From Spartobacteria bacterium (GTDB taxonomy: Bacteria > Verrucomicrobiota > Verrucomicrobiia > Chthoniobacterales > Chthoniobacteraceae): 7,330 nucleotides of DNA. Location of the stretch: the NCBI GenBank assembly GCA_025350985.1, contig JANXWU010000187.1, forward strand, positions 1 to 7,330. The letters are read 5' to 3'. The notes beneath the pieces were generated by a model, which did no database searches, was not told the DNA's origin, and saw only the letters and a list, made by a program, of their open reading frames with translations. Shown in pieces: positions 1 to 5,993 of the stretch. A program made the translations under genes and the position numbers. The stretch's first letter is position 1. Each line of letters opens with the position of its first letter.

Positions 1-1111
1 CTTTAAATTTCAATCCCATCCGCCGCGCTTGGAAGTCTTCGAAGTTCGAGCAGCTCGACACTTCGAGATACGCTTGCTGCCCCGGCGCCCAGACTTCGAG
101 GTCGTAGGTTTTTGCCGAACCGAATCCAAGGTCACCGGTGCAAAGCTCGATGACCTGGTAATGCAATCCGAGAAGTTGCAAAACTTTCTCGGCATTCGCG
201 GTGAGCGATTCGAGTTCATCGTAGCTGCTCTCCGGCGTCGTGATTTTCACCAGTTCGACTTTGTCGAATTGATGCACGCGAATCAGCCCGCGCGTGCCAA
301 GTCCCGCCGCGCCCGCCTCGCGCCGAAAGCAAGGCGTGCAGGCGACATATTTTTTCGGCAACTCGCCGAGCGTCAAAGTTTCTTCGCGGTGAAAATTTGT
401 CACCGGCACCTCGGCGGTCGGCACGAGATAGGCGTCGTCACGTTCGCAGCAATATTGCTGCTCCTCGAATTTCGGCAACTGCGCGGTGCCGATGAGCGCT
501 TCGGTGCGGACGAGCAGCGGCGGATTCATTTCGACGTAGCCGTGTGCGCTCGTGTGCAGGTCGAGCAGGAAGTGGATCAGCGCACGTTCCAGTTTCGCGC
601 CCGCGCCGGTGTAGAAAACGAAACCGCCGCCGCTCACTTTCGTCGCGCGCTCGAAATCGAAAAGCCGGAGGCTCGCGCCAAGTTCGAGATGGTTGCGCAC
701 CGGCTCATCCAACTTAGGTTTTTCGCCCCAAGTTTTCACCACGGGATTTTGGCTCGCGTCCGAACCGGCGGGCGCGGCGGCGTGCGGCAGGTTGGGGAGA
801 GTCAGCAGCAAACCTTTTTGGCGTTCATCTGCGGCGGCGGTCTGGCGATTTAGGTGCGCAATTTCGTCGCCGATGTCGCGCACTTTTTCCTGCAAGCCAA
901 ATGGAACCTGACCGGCCTTCATCATTGCGCCGATCTCCTTGCTGATGCGCTTGCGGTCGGCTTGGAGCTGCTGCAACTGCGTTTCGAGCCGACGTCGTTC
1001 CGTGTCGATCGCCAGCACTTCGTCCACCTTCAAATGCACGTCGCCGCCCCGCGTGGCGAGACGCTCCTTGACGAAGTCGGGCTTCTCCCGAATGAGGCGA
1101 ATGTCGAGCAT
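1..1111 (-). CDS. serS: Seryl-tRNA synthetase, C-terminus cut off by the window edge
   Basis: This class II aminoacyl-tRNA synthetase charges tRNA-Ser (and tRNA-Sec where present) with serine in the cytoplasm. Reading from the ATG at 1111, 370 codons stay open to the left edge. Residues 1-110 form the N-terminal tRNA-binding coiled-coil arm, beginning MLDIRLIREKPDFVKERL and followed by a charged heptad-like stretch. The catalytic core follows: a motif 1-like NPPLLV at 196-201, the serine-recognition TAE loop (LVPTAEVPVTN) near 229-239, and motif 2 (FRREAG, then GTRGLIRVHQFDKVEL) at 262-287. The late SCSNFEDFQARR element lies near 353-364. Against a usual length of about 420-430 residues, roughly 55 are missing, including motif 3 with its ATP-binding arginine; this is a window cut, not a broken gene. 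The start matches the family N-terminus, but no Shine-Dalgarno site precedes it. The gene lies 74 bases after the GH130 gene on the same strand and may share its transcript. Confidence 0.97.
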   Translation of the reverse strand, partial: MLDIRLIREKPDFVKERLATRGGDVHLKVDEVLAIDTERRRLETQLQQLQADRKRISKEIGAMMKAGQVPFGLQEKVRDIGDEIAHLNRQTAAADERQKGLLLTLPNLPHAAAPAGSDASQNPVVKTWGEKPKLDEPVRNHLELGASLRLFDFERATKVSGGGFVFYTGAGAKLERALIHFLLDLHTSAHGYVEMNPPLLVRTEALIGTAQLPKFEEQQYCCERDDAYLVPTAEVPVTNFHREETLTLGELPKKYVACTPCFRREAGAAGLGTRGLIRVHQFDKVELVKITTPESSYDELESLTANAEKVLQLLGLHYQVIELCTGDLGFGSAKTYDLEVWAPGQQAYLEVSSCSNFEDFQARRMGLKFK

Positions 1112-1185
1112 GGCGAGGCGCTAGAAAAGCAGGAAGCCGCGCGAAAGCAAAAGCGGAAATGCCGGCCTGCTCCGCCCCGATGGGG

Positions 1186-2664
1186 TCACGCCGTTTTCAA
1201 AATACCAATCAACTCATCGAGCGAAACTGTCGCGATACTCGAGGCGAAGTCGCTCATCGCGTACGGAATGATCACCTCGCCGTTGTGGATCAGCGAACCG
1301 CAGGAATAGACGACATTCGGGACGTAGCCTTCGCGCTCGTTTTCGTTCGGCTTGATGAGCGGTTCCTCCAGCCGGCCGATCACGCGCGCCGGGTTTTCCA
1401 AATCGAGCAGGATCGCGCCGATGCAATATTTTCGCATTGGCCCGACGCCGTGCGTGATTACAAGCCAGCCTTCGGGCGTCTCAATGGGTGAACCGCAATT
1501 GCCGAGTTTCGAGAACTCCCACGGATACGCGGGCCTCAGCAATTTCGCCGGATCGCTCCAGAAATGCGGGTTGTCCGAAAACATGATGAACAGGTTTTCG
1601 TCGTCCTGTCGCGAGAGCATGACGAACCGCCCGTCGATGCGCCGTGGAAACAACGCCATGCCTTTGTTCTGTACGGCATTACCGTTGAGCGTAACGATTT
1701 TGAAGTGCAAAAAATCGCGCGTCTCGATGAGTTGCGGCAGGATCACGCGCCCGTTGTAAGCCGTGTAAGTCGCGTAGTAGGTCGCGGTGCCGTCGTTCTC
1801 GACGAAGCGCACAAAGCGCGCGTCCTCGATGCCGTTGCTCTCGTTCGCCGAGTGCGGAAAAATGATGCGGTCGCCGAGCGGCTTGTTTTCGGAAAATGAA
1901 ACCTCGTAGTTCGATTCCGCGAGCCATGTCAGACATTCGATCGTGCGCTTGTCGTCGTGGGTGTGGATGCGCGCTTCGTTCTTTTTCGTGTCCGCGATTT
2001 TCTTCAAATGATCGAGCGTGCAGGCATCTGGCAATTCCGCGAGAATTTCGCGCGCGAATGGATTGTGAAAACCCATGTCGTGCAGCTTGAGCGCCAGGAT
2101 TTCCTTGTCGTAGGTCGTGTTGGGAATCAACTCCGGCGCGGTGACGTGGCGGCCCACGGGATCGAGCGCGATCTCGTTGTTCGCATCGATCACGCCGGTG
2201 CGAAATTCGATCGACGAGATGTGCCCTTCGCCCGTGGCGCGCAGGCTGAGGATCACACGCAGCGAGCCGGACGGAAGATTGGCCTGACTCGGATGTGGCA
2301 CGATCGATGGATTGAAAAGCGCCGCCGATTCGAGCGCGTATTCGCCGGTGAAAAGCGAGCCGATCAGGAGGCGGCGTGGACGCGACAACTCGCGGTCGGT
2401 GAAAAGATGCGGGCGCACTTTCTCAAAATGCCGCTCGAAAATCTTCTCGGCGTTGAAGTGGCGGTCGCTGAATTCGGCAAGGACTTCGACGAGGAGCGCA
2501 TCGGTCTCCGCGTCAGTCAGCGTCATCGCCCGTCCGATGATGCGGATGATCCGCTCAGGGCTGACTGGAATGAACGGACGGAGCAGGACGCGCGTGGCGT
2601 CCGGGCAGATTTTCATCGCCCGCCGCGTTACGTTCACGGATTTTGTTTTTGCTATTTGAGGCAT
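1186..2664 (-). CDS. GH130-family glycoside phosphorylase/mannosidase-like protein
   Basis: This is a 492-residue five-bladed beta-propeller enzyme of the GH130 type. Characterised members phosphorolyse, or less often hydrolyse, beta-mannosides. Visible signatures, numbered from this start, are an N-terminal subfamily block around FNPSIVPHP (117-125) and SLRATGEGHISSIEFRTG (140-157), and GIEDARF (278-284), whose Asp281 aligns with the family's catalytic acid. Further along are NKGMALFPRR (333-342), MLSRQ (349-353), THGVG (404-408) with a following GAILLDLENP (416-425), and PYAMSD (467-472). Lys334, Arg341/342, Arg352 and His405 are candidates for the basic phosphate-binding set, so phosphorolysis is plausible but unproven. 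No signal peptide is seen, so it is probably cytoplasmic. An ATG at 2736 would add 24 residues but overlaps the glycosyltransferase's conserved 3' end by 59 bases. The ATG at 2664 lies 13 bases after that gene's stop and is preferred; one at 2613 is also possible. None has a good Shine-Dalgarno site. Confidence 0.88.
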   Translation of the reverse strand: MPQIAKTKSVNVTRRAMKICPDATRVLLRPFIPVSPERIIRIIGRAMTLTDAETDALLVEVLAEFSDRHFNAEKIFERHFEKVRPHLFTDRELSRPRRLLIGSLFTGEYALESAALFNPSIVPHPSQANLPSGSLRVILSLRATGEGHISSIEFRTGVIDANNEIALDPVGRHVTAPELIPNTTYDKEILALKLHDMGFHNPFAREILAELPDACTLDHLKKIADTKKNEARIHTHDDKRTIECLTWLAESNYEVSFSENKPLGDRIIFPHSANESNGIEDARFVRFVENDGTATYYATYTAYNGRVILPQLIETRDFLHFKIVTLNGNAVQNKGMALFPRRIDGRFVMLSRQDDENLFIMFSDNPHFWSDPAKLLRPAYPWEFSKLGNCGSPIETPEGWLVITHGVGPMRKYCIGAILLDLENPARVIGRLEEPLIKPNENEREGYVPNVVYSCGSLIHNGEVIIPYAMSDFASSIATVSLDELIGILKTA

Positions 2665-2677
2665 GGGAAGCAGCACT

Positions 2678-4957
2678 TCACGCAACGCTTTTGGCGGCGG
2701 GATCGAGGACGGATTGTGCAAGCTGCATTTCGGCATGGGAAAGATAAAAGGCCAGCGTCGATTCCGCGCCTTCGTTCTGGTTCACACGGTCGGGATGCAA
2801 GGCGTCGCGACAACCGCCGGTCACGGAATCGTAAAGCGGCAGGCCGAGATCGTTGCGGCCCAGAAACCACTCAAACGCGCGCCGTGCTTCGCTCAACCAA
2901 ACCGCGTCACCGGTCGCACGATGCGCTTCGAGACACGCGGAAACCATCGAGTGCGCCTCGATCGGCTGCTGGTCGAAGCGCGCGCGTTCGCCGCCTTTGA
3001 CATAAAATCCGTTTGAGCCAATCGGACTGAAAACGCCCGAGTCCGACGTCTGCACTTTGCACAGCCAGCGCAGGGTTTTCAGCCCGATCTCCAGTACGTC
3101 GGACTGCGACGTCCAATAGCCGCTGAGGATCAGCGCGTGCGAGAGTTTGCCGTTGTCGTAGGTGGCGATGTGCTCGAACCAGTTCCAGTCGGGCGCGTTG
3201 TTTTTTTCAAAAAGGGCGACCAGTTTTGCGGTGAGCGTTTCGCGGGCGTTATTCACCGCGCGGTCGCCGGAGAAGCGGCGCAGATATTCGTGAATCGCGA
3301 TGAGGGCGAACGCCCACGCGCGCGGCGAGGTGAAGTCGATGACCGCAGGCAGCGCCTTTTCAAACAACGTACCGCACACACCGCAAAAGCCCGGGTTCTG
3401 CGAACGCCCGAGCGCCGTGCCAAGCGCCCACAGCGCGCGCCCGTGGCTGTCTTCCGAGCCTTCATCTTCGAGCCACCGCCGGTCGTAGCTCATAAAATTG
3501 CGGAAGCGTTTTTTCTCGGGACTGAAAGCGTAGTTGAGAAAGGCGAGATACCGCGTGGCAAGCGGATCGAGCTGCGGCTGCGGTGTCTCGCCGAGTTCGT
3601 CGAGCAGGACCGTGAGAATGAACGCGCGCGCGGTGTCGTCGGTGCAATAACCGTCGTGGCAATTTGGAACGTTGAACGTCGCGTGCTGAAGGATGCCGGT
3701 CGAGTCGCTGAATTTGAAAAGGTGATCGAGCTTTAAGGGCGGAAGCTGATACGGACGATTCTCGAGCGTTTGCCGCGCGAAGGCTTTGCGCGGCGTGAGA
3801 CGGCGGCCGGCGCGTGCTTTTTCAAACGACTCCATGTACCGCCGCGCCACCACCGGCCAAACCATGTCGCGTCCCATCATGTAAGCGTTTTTCCGCATCG
3901 CGTGCCGGCGATTTTCGTCGGAGAGCACCTCGGTCACGGCACTCGCAATCGCCTTGGAATCACCAAACGGCACGAGCACGCCGCGCCCGTCGGCGAGCAA
4001 CTCCTGCGCGTGCCAGTAAGGCGTCGAGATCACCGCTTTCCCCGCGCCGAAGGCGTAGGCGAGCGTGCCCGAGGTAATCTGCGCCTCGTTCAAATACGGC
4101 GTGAGGTAAAGGTCGGTCGCGCCGATGAATTCCTTCAGCTCCTCGATGGTGACAAAGCGGTTGTAAAAAATGACGTGCTTCTTCACGCCGTGCGCCTCGG
4201 CCAGCCGTTCGAGCGACAGCCGGTAGCTCTCGCCTTGGTGCTTGCGTAAATTCGGATGCGTCGCGCCAAGCACGATGTAAACGACGTTCGGAAACTTTTG
4301 CAAAATTGTGGGCAGCGCCTCGATCACGCGCTCGATGCCTTTGTTCGGCGCGAGCAGTCCGAAGGTCAGCAGCACCGTCTTGCCCTCGACGCCGAACTGG
4401 TCTTTGTAAAAATGCGGATCGACAAACGGGATGTCGGGAATCCCGTGCGGGATCAGGTCGATTTTTTCCGCGGGAACATTGTAAATCTCGCGCAAAAAGC
4501 CCACGCCCTTTTTCGACATCACCACGAGCCGGTCGGAGATTTGCGCGAGCTGATCCATCACTTTGCGCTGCGTGTCGTCGGGCTTCTTGAGGACAGTGTG
4601 CAGTGTGGTGACGATGGGCATGTTCAACTCGCGCAACAACGCCAGCAGATGACTTCCCGATGCGCCGCCATAGATGCCGAACTCGTGCTGCACACTCACG
4701 ATTTCGACGTTGTTGATGTTTAAAAAATCCGCCGCGCGCCGATACGAATCGATCTCGCGTTCGGCGATCTCGAAGCGCACGCGTTCGGAGTAACTGTAGC
4801 CCTCGGCACGGTCATTCACCGGCACCGCAAAACAGCGCGTCTCCGGAAATTCAGCCGCGATCGATTCGAGCAAATCGGCTGTGAAAGTCGCGATGCCGCA
4901 CTGTCGCGGCACGTAATCCCCAAGGAAAGAAATTCTATTGATGCCGGCACTTAACAT
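2678..4957 (-). CDS. GT4-type glycosyltransferase fused to a C-terminal alpha/alpha-toroid-like domain
   Basis: This 759-residue two-domain protein should transfer sugar from an activated, probably nucleotide-linked donor. Residues 1-385 form a GT-B fold. They include an N-terminal loop with the GDYVPRQCGIATFT signature (13-26), QHEFGIYGG (90-98), PHG (170-172), and the donor-domain opening TFGLLAPNKG (198-207). Near 286-313 is TPYLNEAQITSGTLAYAFGAG, and STPYWHAQELLADGRG follows at 311-326. The first Glu of the retaining GT4 E-x7-E signature is present (Glu291), but Leu299 occupies the second position. Residues 400-750 resemble a helical six-hairpin toroid. They carry CHDGYCTDDTAR (433-444), EDEGSEDSHGRALWALG (497-513), NWFEHIATYDNGKLSHA (592-608) and NEGAEST (728-734). 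The role of this half is unknown. No signal peptide or membrane segment is seen. The ATG at 4957 is chosen because GAGG lies just upstream and ISFLGDY is the family-like start; an in-frame ATG at 5011 would add 18 unconvincing residues. It is the first gene of a tight pair with GH130. Confidence 0.9.
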   Translation of the reverse strand: MLSAGINRISFLGDYVPRQCGIATFTADLLESIAAEFPETRCFAVPVNDRAEGYSYSERVRFEIAEREIDSYRRAADFLNINNVEIVSVQHEFGIYGGASGSHLLALLRELNMPIVTTLHTVLKKPDDTQRKVMDQLAQISDRLVVMSKKGVGFLREIYNVPAEKIDLIPHGIPDIPFVDPHFYKDQFGVEGKTVLLTFGLLAPNKGIERVIEALPTILQKFPNVVYIVLGATHPNLRKHQGESYRLSLERLAEAHGVKKHVIFYNRFVTIEELKEFIGATDLYLTPYLNEAQITSGTLAYAFGAGKAVISTPYWHAQELLADGRGVLVPFGDSKAIASAVTEVLSDENRRHAMRKNAYMMGRDMVWPVVARRYMESFEKARAGRRLTPRKAFARQTLENRPYQLPPLKLDHLFKFSDSTGILQHATFNVPNCHDGYCTDDTARAFILTVLLDELGETPQPQLDPLATRYLAFLNYAFSPEKKRFRNFMSYDRRWLEDEGSEDSHGRALWALGTALGRSQNPGFCGVCGTLFEKALPAVIDFTSPRAWAFALIAIHEYLRRFSGDRAVNNARETLTAKLVALFEKNNAPDWNWFEHIATYDNGKLSHALILSGYWTSQSDVLEIGLKTLRWLCKVQTSDSGVFSPIGSNGFYVKGGERARFDQQPIEAHSMVSACLEAHRATGDAVWLSEARRAFEWFLGRNDLGLPLYDSVTGGCRDALHPDRVNQNEGAESTLAFYLSHAEMQLAQSVLDPAAKSVA

Positions 4958-4960
4958 CGT

Positions 4961-4965
4961 TCCTC
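4961..4965 (-). promoter_or_regulatory. Shine-Dalgarno site of the glycosyltransferase gene
   Basis: GAGGA lies three bases before the ATG at 4957 (GAGG is four bases away). The spacing is on the short side. It is still the clearest ribosome-binding signal in the window, and it favours the 4957 start over the in-frame ATG at 5011. Confidence 0.5.
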
Positions 4966-5006
4966 GTTCAATCACAACGGAGACTCCGCTCCACGCGCGT
5001 CTTGAC

Positions 5007-5034
5007 TTCATCCTTCATAGTTCATCCCTCATCT
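5007..5034. repeat. Four tandem copies of a 7-bp unit, consensus TTCATCC
   Basis: The units are TTCATCC, TTCATAG, TTCATCC and CTCATCT, matching the consensus at 7, 5, 7 and 5 of 7 positions. On the minus strand this reads as GGATGAA-type repeats. The array sits just before the likely GTG start of the transporter gene and upstream of the glycosyltransferase start. An in-frame ATG at 5011 for the glycosyltransferase is created by the repeat itself, one more reason to distrust that start. Confidence 0.6.
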
Positions 5035-5042
5035 TTCCCGCC

Positions 5043-5957
5043 GTGCTCGCCTCCATTCTCACCACGATCTTCTTCGCGCTTTCAGTGATTTTTGCCGCGC
5101 GTTCGGTGCGCATTCTCGGCGGTCAAGCCGCCAATCTCAGTCGCATGGCCGTGGCCTTGGTGCTGCTCGGATTGTGGACGGCGACGCTCGGACACGGCGG
5201 GACGCGCGCTGCGTTTTCGTGGTTTTTTTTGAGCGGCATCGTGGGCTTCGGCTTGGGCGACATTGCGATGTTTTTCGCCCTCGCGCGCATCGGTCCGCGT
5301 CTCACCATCCTGCTCGTGCAATGCCTCGCCGCACCCATCGGAGCCGTGCTGGACCGGGTGTGGCTCGGCACCGTTTTGCGCGGTGAACAAATCGCGTGCG
5401 GCGGGATCATCCTCGCCGGTGTGGCCATTGCGCTCGCGCCCACGCACCAGCGCCGCGACACCCATCCCGTCGCCTGGTGGGGCGTCGTCTTCGGCGTTGT
5501 CGCCGCGCTTGGGCAGGCGTTTGGCGCGATCATCACCCGGAAGGCCAATGCCGTTGCGTTGCTCGATGGCCTCGCGCCCGATGGCGGCACCGCGGCGTTT
5601 CAACGCATGACCGGCGGCATCCTGGTGACGGCGATTTTTTACGCTCTTTTGAAAACCGGAACGTCGATGACGCGGTCTCGAAATCCCGAAACAGCAATCG
5701 CTCCCGCGACCGACCGCTGGCGGCGCGGCTGGCCGTGGGTCGTCCTCAATGGTCTCGCCGGCCCTGCCATTGGCGTCGGTTGTTATCAATGGGCGCTCGC
5801 CACCACGCCCGGCGGAGTTGTTTTGTCCATCGTCGCGACCACGCCCGTCCTCACGATGCCGCTGGCGTTCCTCATCGACGGCGACCGTCCGCCACGCCTC
5901 TCGATCATCGGCGGTGTCATCGCCGTCGCGGGGTCGGTCGCGTTGACGCTGGTGTGA
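5043..5957 (+). CDS. EamA/DMT-superfamily membrane transporter
   Basis: This is a 304-residue inner-membrane protein of the drug/metabolite transporter superfamily. Such proteins export or exchange small metabolites, and the substrate here is unknown. Two EamA-like halves of five hydrophobic segments each are visible. Half one has segments near residues 2-18, 35-50, 57-80, 87-104 and 117-132, including FGLGDIAMFFAL and VQCLAAPIGAVLD. Half two has segments near 145-166, 189-204, 230-250, 257-276 and 286-303, including GVGCYQWALATTPGGVVLSI, and ends GGVIAVAGSVALTLV. A basic, proline-containing linker (about 205-228) splits the second half. The reading frame extends back to an ATG at 4938, but that start would overlap the glycosyltransferase's 5' end on the other strand and add 35 residues unlike a transporter N-terminus. 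The GTG at 5043 puts the start right at the first membrane segment, as is usual in the family, although no Shine-Dalgarno site supports it. It diverges from the glycosyltransferase and converges on dsbD. Confidence 0.9.
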   Translation: MLASILTTIFFALSVIFAARSVRILGGQAANLSRMAVALVLLGLWTATLGHGGTRAAFSWFFLSGIVGFGLGDIAMFFALARIGPRLTILLVQCLAAPIGAVLDRVWLGTVLRGEQIACGGIILAGVAIALAPTHQRRDTHPVAWWGVVFGVVAALGQAFGAIITRKANAVALLDGLAPDGGTAAFQRMTGGILVTAIFYALLKTGTSMTRSRNPETAIAPATDRWRRGWPWVVLNGLAGPAIGVGCYQWALATTPGGVVLSIVATTPVLTMPLAFLIDGDRPPRLSIIGGVIAVAGSVALTLV

Positions 5958-5967
5958 GAGGCTTTGG

Positions 5968-5993
5968 AAAAAAGCGGCGCGAGTTAGCGCGGC
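5968..5993 (-). terminator. Probable intrinsic terminator of the dsbD gene, overlapping its stop codon
   Basis: Read on the minus strand, GCCGCGC, a six-base loop TAACTC, GCGCCGC and then TTTTTT form a seven-position stem with one internal C-C mismatch followed directly by a T tract. The TAA in the loop is the dsbD stop codon. The 26-base convergent gap leaves little other room for a terminator. On the plus strand the stem is preceded by A's and not followed by T's, so it should not terminate the transporter transcript. Confidence 0.5.

Larger units (their letters stand above)
4958..5042. promoter_or_regulatory. Divergent intergenic region, presumed promoters for the glycosyltransferase and transporter genes
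   Basis: These 85 bases separate two divergently transcribed genes and so should hold both promoters. On the plus strand TTGACT (5002-5007) resembles a -35 box, but no good -10 box follows at 16-18 bases. On the minus strand TATGAA (within 5014-5020) resembles a -10 box but has no convincing -35. Neither promoter can be called from sequence alone. A heptamer repeat occupies the transporter-proximal half. The regulatory role is inferred from position only. Confidence 0.3.

Noticed and set aside
1175..1185. A small hairpin, CCCC-GAT-GGGG, next to the GH130 stop codon
   Set aside because: Four base pairs with no T tract is too little to call a terminator.
29..1309. Long plus-strand open frames opposite serS (29-853 and 854-1309)
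   Set aside because: They share codon boundaries with serS, whose protein is unmistakable. Their Arg/Ala/Phe-rich translations match no family and are the expected by-product of GC-rich codon use.
2660..2741. A 10-bp direct repeat, GGCATGGGAA, at 2660-2669 and 2732-2741, covering two candidate GH130 start codons
   Set aside because: It is short, one copy lies in the conserved coding sequence of the upstream gene, and there is no further flanking similarity, so chance is sufficient.
1957..3000. A 347-codon plus-strand open frame opposite the GH130 and glycosyltransferase genes
   Set aside because: It runs across two real antisense genes, has a low-complexity Arg/Asp-rich translation and no recognisable domain.
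3137..4723. Plus-strand open frames opposite the glycosyltransferase (3137-3736, 3770-4249, 4256-4723)
   Set aside because: These are mirror frames of a conserved protein, with no start signals and no family resemblance.
4938..5042. The longer N-terminus for the transporter, starting at the ATG at 4938
   Set aside because: It would overlap the start of the divergent glycosyltransferase, translate the heptamer repeat, and add 35 residues unlike a transporter N-terminus.
5082..5789. A 235-codon minus-strand open frame opposite the transporter gene
   Set aside because: The plus-strand frame encodes clear membrane segments. The antisense translation is a charged, low-complexity shadow.
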